DNA of 64,000 nucleotides, taken from positions 89,530-153,529 of the forward strand of contig QIBA01000040.1 in NCBI GenBank assembly GCA_003225175.1. Direction: 5' to 3'. This DNA comes from Acidobacteriota bacterium. GTDB lineage: Bacteria; Acidobacteriota; Terriglobia; Terriglobales; Acidobacteriaceae. The notes beneath the pieces were generated by a model. That model saw only the letters and a program-made list of their open reading frames with translations, had not been told where the DNA came from and did no database searches. Shown one piece after another: positions 42,662 through 51,313 of this stretch (within the stretch, counting starts at the first letter, position 1; each line of letters opens with the position of its first letter). A program made the translations under genes and the position numbers.

Positions 42662-43252
42662 ATGCCTGAGCATTTTCAGCATCGAATAAAAAACTCGATT
42701 CAAGCTTCGATCGCAGCGAAGCAACTGTTGCTCAACGACTCAGAGCTTATTTCCAACATTGCGAGAGTTAGCGAGATGCTGGTGGATGCAATGAAGCAAG
42801 GCAACAAGGTATTGCTCTTCGGAAATGGCGGCAGCGCAGCTGATGCACAACACGTTGCCGCTGAATTTGTGGGGCGATTTGCCTTCAACCGACCACCACT
42901 ACCTGCTTTAGCGTTGTCTGTAAACACGTCGTGCGTCACGGCCATCGGCAATGATTATGGTTTCGATCTGGTTTTTGCGCGTCAGCTTGAGGCTTTAGGC
43001 AAGCGGAATGACGTTGCGATCGGAATTTCTACTAGTGGCAGTTCGCCCAATGTACTTTGTGCGATGGATGTCGCAAAGAGCATCGGAGTTCGGACCGTTG
43101 CTTTGACGGGCGCCAGTGGTGGGAAACTCAAAGGCACAGTAGAGTTCTGCCTCCGGGCGCCTTCAAATGAAACTCCACGAATTCAGGAGTGTCATATCTT
43201 GATGGGACACATTATTTCGGAACTAGTGGAAGAAACAATCTTTCATGATTAA
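42662..43252 (+). CDS. gmhA: Sedoheptulose 7-phosphate isomerase
   Basis: This 196-aa SIS-domain isomerase performs the first step of the heptose pathway. The motif LLFGNGGSAADAQHVAAEFV, the SGSSPNVLCAMDVAK phosphosugar site and CHILMGHIISELVEE (conserved metal His) match GmhA. ATG 42662 is preferred; it follows the hddC stop by 10 bases. It overlaps gmhB by 8 bases, so the two are probably translated together. Confidence 0.92.
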   Translation: MPEHFQHRIKNSIQASIAAKQLLLNDSELISNIARVSEMLVDAMKQGNKVLLFGNGGSAADAQHVAAEFVGRFAFNRPPLPALALSVNTSCVTAIGNDYGFDLVFARQLEALGKRNDVAIGISTSGSSPNVLCAMDVAKSIGVRTVALTGASGGKLKGTVEFCLRAPSNETPRIQECHILMGHIISELVEETIFHD

Positions 43253-43817
43253 AGCTGCCTTTCTTGACCGTGATGGGGTTATCAACCAAAAAGCCCCTGG
43301 GGACCAATATGTGACGCGCTGGGAGGATATGTACTTCTTCCCGGGTGTTAGCGAGGCGATCTCCCAGTTGAATCAAGCTGGATATCTCGTCGTTGTCGTA
43401 ACAAATCAGCGATGTGTGGCAAAGGGCTTATTGGGAAGGGCAGAATTGGCCTCGATACACGATCGCATGACTGAACTGCTTTCCGCTCAAGGCGCGAGAA
43501 TCGACGCGATCTATGACTGTCTACACGATCTGGATGACGATTGTAGCTGCCGAAAGCCAAAACCGGGCATGCTGTTACGCGCGGCTCACGAACTCGGAGT
43601 TGATCTTCAGCGTTCCTGGATGATTGGCGATTCCGAGATTGATATCCAAGCAGGGAAGAACGCGGGCTGCAAAACTATACGGTTGAAAAATGGCGGAGAG
43701 ATCCCACGGCTGGAAGCTGACTTCACGGTTGAATCGTTGGCCCAGGCAGTAGATAAGATTCTCGAACACCAAGAAGCATTTGCCAGCGTAGCCAGAGATC
43801 ACTTAGGAACAGAATAA
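43245..43817 (+). CDS. gmhB: D-glycero-D-manno-heptose 1,7-bisphosphate 7-phosphatase
   Basis: This 190-aa HAD-family phosphatase removes the 7-phosphate from heptose bisphosphate. The nucleophile motif is FLDRDGVINQ, and VVVVTNQRCVAKGL carries motif II. The zinc loop has the pattern CLHDLDDDCSCRKPKPGML, and WMIGDSEIDIQAGKNAGCKT is motif III/IV. All four GDP-heptose enzymes are therefore encoded within 6.6 kb. Anomer preference (alpha for the GDP branch) follows from the presence of hddA/hddC rather than from the sequence itself. Confidence 0.92.
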   Translation: MIKAAFLDRDGVINQKAPGDQYVTRWEDMYFFPGVSEAISQLNQAGYLVVVVTNQRCVAKGLLGRAELASIHDRMTELLSAQGARIDAIYDCLHDLDDDCSCRKPKPGMLLRAAHELGVDLQRSWMIGDSEIDIQAGKNAGCKTIRLKNGGEIPRLEADFTVESLAQAVDKILEHQEAFASVARDHLGTE

Positions 43818-43868
43818 CTACTCGCAACAATCGGAACACCCACGAACTAATGGGTATAGTAATTATTG

Positions 43869-44903
43869 ATGGCTCAGTTACACACGATTGATCCCATTTG
43901 TGATGCACGCTGGGGAAAACTGAGTGCTACTCATCCGAGAGCTACGATTTTTCACCAGCCTGGCTGGCTGCAAGCTCTCCTGAGAACTTATAGTTATGAA
44001 CCTTTCGTACTAACAAGCGCTGCTGTTGGTGAGCCTGTTCGCGATGGCGTGGTTGTTTGTCTTGTATCGAGCTGGGTCACAGGAAGGCGCCTTGTGTCTT
44101 TGCCCTTTACGGATCACTGTGAGCCTCTCCTCGATGGGGTTGACATTTCTGACTTCCTTAGCCGGCTAAGGGCAGAATGCGACCACCAAAATTTCCGGTA
44201 CCTGGAACTCCGGCCTGTAGCCGCCTTGTGCAGCGACCAGGATCAATTTGGATGTAGTGAGTCTTACTGGCTCCATATACTCGACCTGTCTGCGAGTTCG
44301 GAAACAATCTTTGCTAGATTGCATAAGGATTGCGTACAACGAAAAATCCGCCGGGCCGAAAGAGAGAAAATCGTTTGCGATACCGGTAATTCGGAACAGC
44401 ACGTGAACGACTTCTTTCGGCTTCTAGTGATGACCCGCCGCAGACAGGGTTTGCCACCTCAACCCAAGTCCTGGTTTAAAAACCTCGTCCTCTCGCTGGG
44501 AGATAAGGTGAAAATCAGAGTAGCCCGAAAAAATGAAACTGCGATTGCGGCAATGCTGAGCCTGGAGCATCGGTCCAGTGTGATCTACAAGTATGGGTGC
44601 TCAGATGAGCGATTTCATCACCTCGGAGGAATGGCTTTTCTATTTTGGAACCTTATCGAAGTCGCGAAATCCTCAGGCTTAAGTACCCTCGACCTCGGCC
44701 GATCAGACTTGCATAATCAGGGGCTAATCACATTTAAGGATAGACTGGGTGCCGCGAAACAGCCTTTGACATATTACAGTTACTCTGCCGCAGAGAAGCG
44801 GCAGATGCGGCGGCACGCGCAACCGCTCGGCCGTTTTGTCGCTATGGTTCCGGATTCTGCGCTTACTGCAGTCGGAAGACTGCTGTACCGACATCTAGGT
44901 TGA
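43869..44903 (+). CDS. FemAB-family protein of the XrtA/PEP-CTERM type
   Basis: This 344-aa cytoplasmic protein has tandem GNAT-like domains. Segments such as ATIFHQPGWLQALLRTYSYE, LHKDCVQRKIRRAEREKIVC, VARKNETAIAAMLSLEHRSS and LDLGRSDLHNQGLITFKDRL match the FemAB-related proteins that recur in PEP-CTERM/exosortase EPS loci. Classical FemAB proteins transfer amino acids from aminoacyl-tRNA, but the role of the EPS-linked family is not established. ATG 43869 and TTG 43866 are adjacent starts; the ATG is preferred. Confidence 0.88.
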   Translation: MAQLHTIDPICDARWGKLSATHPRATIFHQPGWLQALLRTYSYEPFVLTSAAVGEPVRDGVVVCLVSSWVTGRRLVSLPFTDHCEPLLDGVDISDFLSRLRAECDHQNFRYLELRPVAALCSDQDQFGCSESYWLHILDLSASSETIFARLHKDCVQRKIRRAEREKIVCDTGNSEQHVNDFFRLLVMTRRRQGLPPQPKSWFKNLVLSLGDKVKIRVARKNETAIAAMLSLEHRSSVIYKYGCSDERFHHLGGMAFLFWNLIEVAKSSGLSTLDLGRSDLHNQGLITFKDRLGAAKQPLTYYSYSAAEKRQMRRHAQPLGRFVAMVPDSALTAVGRLLYRHLG

Positions 44904-44991
44904 CGGTGCCTGTTGTCGAGAGAACCTGAAATTAGCTTCGTTAAACAGGTTTGGAGATTTGACGTACCTTTAATGGTGCGTGAGGAGTCGC

Positions 44992-46044
44992 ATGAAAATA
45001 CTATTGACCGGTCACCAAGGTTACATTGGCGCAGTTGCAGGTCCCGTTTTGGAAGCGGCAGGATATGACGTTGTCGGTCTCGATATCGATCTTTTTTCTG
45101 ACTGCGAGTTTGGACAAGCATCTCGTGAAATTTCGGAGATCCGCAAGGACATTCGCGATCTCTCGCGTGAAGATCTCGAGGGGTTTGATGCGGTAGTGCA
45201 CCTGGCCGCGTTGTCGAACGATCCACTCGGTAATCTCGATCCGAAACTTACATATGAGATCAATCACAAGGCTTCAGTTAAGCTTGCTACGCTGGCCAAG
45301 CAAGCTGGAGTAGAGCGGTTTGTCTTTTCATCTTCGTGCAGCACGTATGGCGCAGCTGGAGACGACTTTCTCGACGAAACAGCAACACTCAACCCGGTGA
45401 CTCCATACGGAGAGTCCAAGGTGCTGGTCGAGCGTGACGTCGCGCGCCTCGCCGATGATCGATTCACAGCGATTTACCTGAGAAACGCAACGGCCTATGG
45501 AGCATCTCCACGCTTGCGGCTGGACGTCGTCTTAAACGACTTTGTCGCCTCTGCCTACACAACAGGTAAGGTTCTTATTAAGAGCGACGGTACCCCCTGG
45601 CGCCCGATCGTGCATATCCGTGACATCATTACCGCGATCATCAGCGTTCTTCGGGCGCCGAAAGCCGCGGTTCACAATGAAATTTTCAACGTCGGCGCTA
45701 CGGAAGAAAATTATCGCATCAGTGAACTCGCAGAAATGGTGACGCAAGTTGTTCCTGGGTCGAGCATCGAGTACGCACCCGGAGGCGGGCCGGATAAACG
45801 TTGTTATCGCATCAATTGCGATAAGATTCGAAGGATCTTGCCTGATTTCAAACCCCACTGGACTGCTCGCAAAGGCGCGCAGGAACTCTATGATGCCTAT
45901 CGGACGGTAGGACTGCGAGCCGAGGATCTTGAGCGCTATGCCCGAATCCGAAACATTCGCCGTTTGCTGAGCACCGGACACCTGGATGCTTCGTTGCGTT
46001 GGACATCTAAAGTTGAGGCTGCTGCGCCAGCGGTTGCTCGCTAA
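44992..46044 (+). CDS. NAD-dependent epimerase/dehydratase (SDR)
   Basis: This 350-aa extended SDR acts on a nucleotide sugar. It has [20 protein letters not shown] (Rossmann loop), the catalytic serine in [20 protein letters not shown], and Tyr-x3-Lys in [37 protein letters not shown] and [19 protein letters not shown] are also typical. It starts a module for an unusual deoxysugar that continues with an RmlC-like epimerase, a C-methyltransferase and a cytidylyltransferase. The sugar is probably CDP-linked. ATG 44992 has TGAGGAG upstream. The C-terminus ends in [10 protein letters not shown], like the tails at 20944 and 52162. Confidence 0.88.
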   Translation: MKILLTGHQGYIGAVAGPVLEAAGYDVVGLDIDLFSDCEFGQASREISEIRKDIRDLSREDLEGFDAVVHLAALSNDPLGNLDPKLTYEINHKASVKLATLAKQAGVERFVFSSSCSTYGAAGDDFLDETATLNPVTPYGESKVLVERDVARLADDRFTAIYLRNATAYGASPRLRLDVVLNDFVASAYTTGKVLIKSDGTPWRPIVHIRDIITAIISVLRAPKAAVHNEIFNVGATEENYRISELAEMVTQVVPGSSIEYAPGGGPDKRCYRINCDKIRRILPDFKPHWTARKGAQELYDAYRTVGLRAEDLERYARIRNIRRLLSTGHLDASLRWTSKVEAAAPAVAR

Positions 46045-46065
46045 CGGGCGAGGCACTGAGTTCGC

Positions 46066-46614
46066 ATGCTGTTCCGGCCAACTCAATTGCGGGGAGCATA
46101 CGTCCTTGAAATCCAGCGCTTGGAGGACTCCCGCGGGTTCTTCGGTCGATCCTTTTGTCGCCGAGAGTTCATGGAGCATGGACTAGACCCATGTGTAGAT
46201 CAATGCAATGTGTCATTCAATAAGCGGCGTGGCACATTGCGCGGCATGCACTATCAGGCTGCTCCGCACCAGGAGGCCAAGCTGGTGCGGTGTACCAGAG
46301 GAGCAATTTTCGACGCAATCATCGATCTCAGGCCCGAATCTTCAACATTCAAGCGACATTTCTCGATCACGCTTTCAGAGCAGAATCTCTTAATGCTTTA
46401 CATCCCAGAAGGATTCGCTCATGGCTTTCAAACGCTGGAAGATGACACTGAAGTGTTCTATCAAATGTCGAAGGGCTTCCATCCTGAAGCTGCACGCGGG
46501 GTAAGGTGGAACGACCCAGCGTTCGCTATTGAGTGGCCTTCTGCAGAACGAATCATGAACGAGCGGGATCGCAACTATTCCAACTTTATAATTGAATCAG
46601 AGATCAAGCCGTGA
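46066..46614 (+). CDS. RmlC-like NDP-4-keto-6-deoxyhexose 3,5-epimerase
   Basis: This 182-aa cupin acts on 4-keto-6-deoxy sugar nucleotides. The active-site His is in RRGTLRGMHYQAAPHQEAKL, the paired Asp in IFDAIIDLRPES, and the C-terminal region FAHGFQTLEDDTEVFYQMS carries the usual Tyr. The start MLFRPTQLRGAYVLE gives the standard family length. No dTDP-rhamnose genes (rmlA, B, D) are nearby, so the substrate is more likely the CDP- or dTDP-sugar made by this module than rhamnose itself. It overlaps the DUF4910-like gene by 4 bases. Confidence 0.9.
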   Translation: MLFRPTQLRGAYVLEIQRLEDSRGFFGRSFCRREFMEHGLDPCVDQCNVSFNKRRGTLRGMHYQAAPHQEAKLVRCTRGAIFDAIIDLRPESSTFKRHFSITLSEQNLLMLYIPEGFAHGFQTLEDDTEVFYQMSKGFHPEAARGVRWNDPAFAIEWPSAERIMNERDRNYSNFIIESEIKP

Positions 46615-47915
46615 GCGCTCAGCCCGTGTCTACTCCTGATGATGTTGGTTTTCAGATGTATCAGCTCATCGCTGATCTGTATCCACTTTGTCGGAGCATC
46701 ACCGGAAATGGATTACGCGAAACTCTGCGCAGAATCCAACAGCAGATCTCGATTGTGATTCATGAGGTTCCTTCAGGAACTCAAGTGTTTGATTGGACTG
46801 TACCGAACGAGTGGAACATCCGCGACGCGTGCGTAAGGAATAAATCCGGTCACCGAATCATTGATTTTCAGAAATCGAATCTTCACGTTGTGAACTACAG
46901 TGCTCCAATTCATCGGAATGTTTCGCGTAAAGAGCTTCTGGAGCATCTGTATACGCTGCCAGATCAGCCCGAGTGGATACCGTATCGTACTTCGTACTAC
47001 AACGAGACCTGGGGGTTTTGCGCACAGCATTCCATTCTAGGAAGCTTGAAAGATGAAGAATATGAAGTGCTAATTGACTCATCGCTGCGAACCGGGCATC
47101 TGAGTTATGGAGAGTTCTATCTTCGGGGAGACTCCGAGGAAGAGATACTGATTTCGTGTCACAGTTGCCATCCTTCACTCTGCAATGACAACCTTTCCGG
47201 AATTTCCGTAGCTGTATCTCTGGCTCGCGAAATCGAGCGAAGCTATCGACACTATTCATATAGGTTCCTATTCATTCCGGGCACAATTGGATCGATTACA
47301 TGGCTCGCGCGGAATGAAGCCGCCGCTCGCAAAATCAAATGGGGAATCACTCTGGCAAATGTCGGCGATTCTGGTAGCTTTACTTACAAGAAAAGTCGTC
47401 GCGGTAACACCGATATTGACCGAGCAGCAGACCACGTTCTAAAGCACTCTCGCAAACCGTACCAGACTGTGCCTTTTTCTCCATACGGATACGACGAGCG
47501 GCAGTTCTGCTCACCAGCGTTCAACTTGGCTGTGGGCTGTCTGTCTCGCAGCCAATACGGAAAATTCCCCGAGTACCATACCTCTGCCGACAATCTCGAG
47601 TTTGTAAAACCTGAGGCGCTTACCCAATCATTTGCCGTATGTCGTTCATTGCTCTCGCTCCTAGACAACAATGCGGCCTACGTGAATCTTCAGCCGAAGT
47701 GCGAACCGCAGCTTGGCAAACGCGGCTTATATCGCACAATGGGCGGCTACAGCAGTGCTCAGGAAAGGGAAATGGCCATGCTCTGGGTGTTGAATTTGTC
47801 CGACGGCGACCATACGCTCCTTGATATAGCCGAGCGCTCAGATCTTCCATTTAATGTTCTTCATGAAGCTGCGCAAATACTGGTGAGCCATAGTCTTTTA
47901 AAACGAAAGGCCTGA
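46611..47915 (+). CDS. DUF4910/aminopeptidase-like protein with C-terminal winged helix
   Basis: This 434-aa protein has an M28-peptidase-like fold of the DUF4910 type. Candidate zinc ligands lie in ISCHSCHPSLCNDNLSGISV, in FSPYGYDERQFCSPAFNLAV and in FPEYHTSADNLEFVKPEALT. The N-terminal DUF2172-type domain is inserted (IIDFQKSNLHVVNYSAPIHR), and the last ~90 residues resemble a winged helix (LDIAERSDLPFNVLHEAAQI). The family recurs in surface-polysaccharide loci beside sugar-modifying enzymes, but its substrate is unknown to me. The GTG start overlaps the preceding stop. It ends the second long series; a 390-bp regulatory gap follows. Confidence 0.85.
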   Translation: MSAQPVSTPDDVGFQMYQLIADLYPLCRSITGNGLRETLRRIQQQISIVIHEVPSGTQVFDWTVPNEWNIRDACVRNKSGHRIIDFQKSNLHVVNYSAPIHRNVSRKELLEHLYTLPDQPEWIPYRTSYYNETWGFCAQHSILGSLKDEEYEVLIDSSLRTGHLSYGEFYLRGDSEEEILISCHSCHPSLCNDNLSGISVAVSLAREIERSYRHYSYRFLFIPGTIGSITWLARNEAAARKIKWGITLANVGDSGSFTYKKSRRGNTDIDRAADHVLKHSRKPYQTVPFSPYGYDERQFCSPAFNLAVGCLSRSQYGKFPEYHTSADNLEFVKPEALTQSFAVCRSLLSLLDNNAAYVNLQPKCEPQLGKRGLYRTMGGYSSAQEREMAMLWVLNLSDGDHTLLDIAERSDLPFNVLHEAAQILVSHSLLKRKA

Positions 47916-48063
47916 GTCGCGTCTTGGCCTCACTAGCCTGCCATTCCGAATCCACGATCCGTCCAGCCTAAATCGGATTCATCCTAGTCCGGTATCAGAT
48001 CCCCGCTTCATCAACGACACGCCACGTCGGTTTCTGAAGGCAAGGAATGCTCTGTCTTCCAAT

Positions 48064-48079
48064 GTGCAAGAGTTTGCAT
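48064..48079. promoter_or_regulatory. Palindromic activator site upstream of the oxygenase operon
   Basis: GTGCAAGAGTTTGCAT lies 121 bp upstream of the sigma-54 promoter at 48201. A looser copy, GTGCAAAGATTGCGCA at 48224-48239, overlaps the predicted transcript start and may be coincidental or repressive. The rest of the gap 47916-48305 shows nothing else I can support. Confidence 0.65.
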
Positions 48080-48200
48080 ATTGCTGGATCGTTGTGTGAA
48101 GGCCGCGAAGCTGCAAGCCAATGTGTACGGCAACCCGTTATTTTGCAGTCACTTATGTGTCAGTCGCACCATCTTCAACACCGTAATTTACTGGCGTTGA

Positions 48201-48216
48201 TGGCATGAAACTTGCA
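48201..48216 (+). promoter_or_regulatory. Sigma-54 promoter for the oxygenase-methyltransferase operon
   Basis: TGGCATGAAACTTGCA fits the consensus at nearly all conserved positions (TGGCA at -24, TTGCA at -12, GG-N10-GC). The predicted transcript start is near 48227, about 80 bases before the ATG at 48306. It is among the two best sigma-54 matches in the window. Confidence 0.75.
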
Positions 48217-48305
48217 TTCCTGAGTGCAAAGATTGCGCATTGGAACCGAAGGGTCTGCGCTCGAGGGCTCGACGTTCTACGACGAATAACTCAAGGAGCA
48301 ATGTC

Positions 48306-49211
48306 ATGAATTCGATCTACATCGATCCAATTATGAGCGACGAGCAAAGACGTGAGGCACTCTACGACGGACAGCTTTTGGTCTACTCGCCGAGTCCCGG
48401 GTCCGCCGCGTTCGTCCGATTTGCCGATGAGATGATTCGCGAGGCATTTGCGGGCCGCGATCCCGAAACGGCGCAATTTCTCATGGACGTAACTGAATAT
48501 GCCGCCTTGTTGGCGGATCTGAAACCGAAGTTCATCCATCATCCGAAGTCGAAGGAATTCATTCGGCAGATTCTTGGAGAGCTTGGATGCGATCCATCGC
48601 AAACTTATTTCGATGTTCCGAGAATGCGTAGTGCGACGAGTGATGATTACCTTTCGACGGGAATTGCTTATGCGTTCCATCCACATCGTGATACCTGGTA
48701 TTCGGCTCCGATGTTCCAGCTGAACTTCTGGATTCCCATCTATCGCATTACCGCCGAGAATGGAATGGCGTTCCATCCGCGGTACTGGTCACAGCCAGTA
48801 AAGAATGGATCCAGAGAATACAATTACGCCGAGTGGAACAAGACGAGCCGACTCACAGCCGCACAGCACATCAAAAGCGATAGTCGCAAGCAGCCGAAGC
48901 CGGAAGAGCCGATTGAACTCGATCCGCAGATTCGAGTTGTGCTTCCTCCCGGTGCCATTCTTCTGTTCTCGGCCGCACAGTTGCATTCAACCGTTCCCAA
49001 CACCTCCGGAAGGACGCGTTTTAGCATCGACTTTCGCACAGTGAATCTGGCAGATGGGGTTTCTAACCATGGAGCTCGCAATATCGATTCGGAGTGCACG
49101 GGCACAACGATGCGGGACTACTTGCGCTCCGCCGATCTTGAGCATTTGCCAGAAGATCTGATCGCGAGGTACGACACGCCGGCTAACCAGACAGTTGCGG
49201 TAGGCGCCTAG
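48306..49211 (+). CDS. 2-oxoglutarate/Fe(II) oxygenase (phytanoyl-CoA dioxygenase-like)
   Basis: This 301-aa double-stranded beta-helix oxygenase has the iron-binding His-x-Asp in AFHPHRDTWYSAPMFQLNFW. The distal His and the 2-oxoglutarate-binding Arg are in QLHSTVPNTSGRTRFSIDFR. It would hydroxylate or otherwise oxidise a substrate in the cytoplasm. In this position, heading an operon with an SDR, a C-methyltransferase and a cytidylyltransferase, a sugar or sugar nucleotide is plausible but unproven. ATG 48306 has AAGGAG 7 bases upstream. A longer frame from TTG 48240 would overlap the promoter region. Confidence 0.82.
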   Translation: MNSIYIDPIMSDEQRREALYDGQLLVYSPSPGSAAFVRFADEMIREAFAGRDPETAQFLMDVTEYAALLADLKPKFIHHPKSKEFIRQILGELGCDPSQTYFDVPRMRSATSDDYLSTGIAYAFHPHRDTWYSAPMFQLNFWIPIYRITAENGMAFHPRYWSQPVKNGSREYNYAEWNKTSRLTAAQHIKSDSRKQPKPEEPIELDPQIRVVLPPGAILLFSAAQLHSTVPNTSGRTRFSIDFRTVNLADGVSNHGARNIDSECTGTTMRDYLRSADLEHLPEDLIARYDTPANQTVAVGA

Positions 49212-49214
49212 AGC

Positions 49215-49994
49215 GTGGCTACTTTAGTCCCAAATCTGAAGTCTGTGGACTCTGATACGAGCTTCGGCAAGGATCTCAAGGGTGCGCGCGCTCTTGTGAC
49301 AGGCGCCAGCAGTGGTATCGGGAAAGCGGTGGCGTTAGCTCTTGCGCGCCACGGCGCAGATCTGGCGCTTGTAGGACGCTCTACGAAAAGACTAGCGGAA
49401 ACTGCGTCCGATGCAAAGGAGCATGGTTCTCGAGCATTTGAACATTCAGTTGATCTCACAAAGGATTCCGAAGTCGAGCAGCTTGTCGACCAAGTACGAG
49501 CGAATTTCCAGGGTCTCGACGTGCTTGTTCACAGCGCGGGAGCAATACATCATTCGCGCGTTGAATCGGCAAGTGTTGGAGACTTTGACGACCAGCTTCG
49601 CGCAAATCTGAGAGCTCCTTATGTATTAACCAAGACGCTGCTTCCTTTTCTTGTCGAGAGTCAAGGACAGATAGTGTTCGTTAATTCAAGCCAGGGACTC
49701 CGCGCAGCCGCGGGCAACGGGCAATTCGCCGCGACGCAGCATGGCTTAAGGGCACTGGCGGACAGCCTGAGAGACGAAGTAAATGAATATGGGGTTCGCG
49801 TTCTGAGCGTATACCTGGGCCGAACCGCAACCCCCCGGATCAGGGACATCTGTGCCAAAGAAGGACGGCAGTATCGTCCTGAGTTATTGATGCAACCAGA
49901 AGATGTAGCTGCCATGATTTTGCACGCGCTTTCGTTGCCGCGAACCGCAGAAGTAACTGACCTCCGCATCCGGCCTATGAAGAAATCTTATTAA
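49215..49994 (+). CDS. Classical short-chain dehydrogenase with missing Tyr and Lys
   Basis: This 259-aa Rossmann protein keeps the cofactor loop (ARALVTGASSGIGKAVALAL), the structural motif VLVHSAGAIHHS (NNAG equivalent) and the catalytic Ser (VFVNSSQG, 158-159). In the Tyr-x3-Lys catalytic motif, both residues are replaced: FAATQ, with Phe171 and Gln175. A normal proton relay is therefore absent. It may be a non-catalytic partner, bind a nucleotide sugar, or use a different mechanism. The GTG start at 49215 is only 3 bases after the oxygenase stop, so the two are tightly linked. Confidence 0.8.
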   Translation: MATLVPNLKSVDSDTSFGKDLKGARALVTGASSGIGKAVALALARHGADLALVGRSTKRLAETASDAKEHGSRAFEHSVDLTKDSEVEQLVDQVRANFQGLDVLVHSAGAIHHSRVESASVGDFDDQLRANLRAPYVLTKTLLPFLVESQGQIVFVNSSQGLRAAAGNGQFAATQHGLRALADSLRDEVNEYGVRVLSVYLGRTATPRIRDICAKEGRQYRPELLMQPEDVAAMILHALSLPRTAEVTDLRIRPMKKSY

Positions 49995-50016
49995 TGGGGA
50001 TTCGAACTCAACACCA

Positions 50017-51288
50017 ATGGAACAAGTTAAGCACAACGGAAATAGTCGTCGTCATCACTCAATTTCTTGCCGTTTCTGCGGAGCCCAGCTCGAGCAGACC
50101 TTTGTAGATTTGGGAATGTCGCCGCTCTGTGAAAGCTACGTGCCGGCGGAGAAGCTGAATGGCATGGAAGCTTTTTATCCGCTGCATGTGTATGTCTGCA
50201 GTAGTTGCTTTCTAGTGCAGCTTGAAGAGTATGTTACTCCCGACCACATCTTCAGCGATTACGCGTACTTCTCTTCTTACTCGGATAGTTGGCTGGCCCA
50301 TTCGAAACGCTATAGCGATGAGATGGTGAAGCGATTTGGCTTCAACAAGAGGAGTTCCATTGTCGAAGTCGCGAGCAACGACGGCTATCTTCTGCAATAC
50401 TTTGTGGAAAAAGGCATCCCGGTCCTCGGAATTGAACCCGCTGCTAATGTTGCCGAGGTCGCCGTCAAAAAAGGAGTTCCAACAGTAGTCAAATTCTTTG
50501 GCGAAGCTTCGGCGCGCGAGCTGCGTGAGCAAGGCAAAGCCGCCGACCTTCTCCTTGGCAACAACGTCCTGGCTCAAGTTCCTGATCTGAATGACTTTGT
50601 GAAGGGAATGAAGGTTCTGCTGGCTCCGCAAGGAATAATCACAATGGAGTTCCCGCACCTGATGCGTCTGATGGAGGAGAACCAGTTCGACACCATCTAT
50701 CACGAGCACTTTTCTTACTTTTCCTTTATCACAGCGGAAAAAATCTTCGCGGCGCATGGCATGCAGATGTTCGACGTGGAGGAACTTCCGACGCATGGTG
50801 GGTCACTGCGGATCTACGCGAAGCATATCGAAGATGGTTCGAAGGAGATTTCCCCGAGTGTGACTGAAATGCGCGCCCGGGAGGTAGCCGCAGGATTCAC
50901 CAAAGTTGAAACATACGCGAATTTCACGCGCCAGGTCGAGGAAACGAAACGGAAGCTTCTCGAGTTCCTGATTGACGCCAAGCGCTCAAAGAAAAAAGTT
51001 GTAGGCTACGGTGCTCCCGGAAAAGGGAATACGCTGCTGAACTATTGTGGCATTCGTACGGACTTCCTGGATTACACAGTTGATCGCAGTCCTTACAAAC
51101 AGGGCAAGTTCCTTCCTGGGACTCACATTCCCATCAGGAATCCCGAAGAGATCTCGCGCACACGTCCTGATTACGTACTAATTCTTCCATGGAACATTAA
51201 AGACGAAATCGTGAAGCAGATGTCCTTTATCGAGCAATGGGGCGGCCGTTTTGTAGTGCCAATTCCGGAACTTCAGGTGCTGTCTTAA
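50017..51288 (+). CDS. Sugar-nucleotide C-methyltransferase (Zn-binding, SAM-dependent)
   Basis: This 423-aa three-domain C-methyltransferase is of the TylC3/EryBIII type. The N-terminal zinc domain has paired cysteines (ISCRFCGAQLEQTFVDLGMS, then LHVYVCSSCFLVQLEE). The SAM-binding Rossmann core has SIVEVASNDGYLLQYFVEKG, and the catalytic region is TIYHEHFSYFSFITAEKI. The C-terminal domain has VVGYGAPGKGNTLLNYCGI. Enzymes of this family add a methyl branch, usually at C3 of a 4-keto-6-deoxy sugar nucleotide. With the cytidylyltransferase next door, a branched CDP-sugar is the expected product. Confidence 0.9.
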   Translation: MEQVKHNGNSRRHHSISCRFCGAQLEQTFVDLGMSPLCESYVPAEKLNGMEAFYPLHVYVCSSCFLVQLEEYVTPDHIFSDYAYFSSYSDSWLAHSKRYSDEMVKRFGFNKRSSIVEVASNDGYLLQYFVEKGIPVLGIEPAANVAEVAVKKGVPTVVKFFGEASARELREQGKAADLLLGNNVLAQVPDLNDFVKGMKVLLAPQGIITMEFPHLMRLMEENQFDTIYHEHFSYFSFITAEKIFAAHGMQMFDVEELPTHGGSLRIYAKHIEDGSKEISPSVTEMRAREVAAGFTKVETYANFTRQVEETKRKLLEFLIDAKRSKKKVVGYGAPGKGNTLLNYCGIRTDFLDYTVDRSPYKQGKFLPGTHIPIRNPEEISRTRPDYVLILPWNIKDEIVKQMSFIEQWGGRFVVPIPELQVLS

Positions 51289-51313
51289 GAAAATGCAACT
51301 CTGAGAGGAAAAA

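Noticed and set aside
45532..46179. 215-codon open frame on the - strand
   Set aside because: It lies entirely across the SDR and RmlC-like genes, which have strong conserved motifs; the antisense translation has none.
48224..48239. GTGCAAAGATTGCGCA as a second activator site
   Set aside because: It overlaps the predicted transcript start and its right half does not match well; it could be chance.
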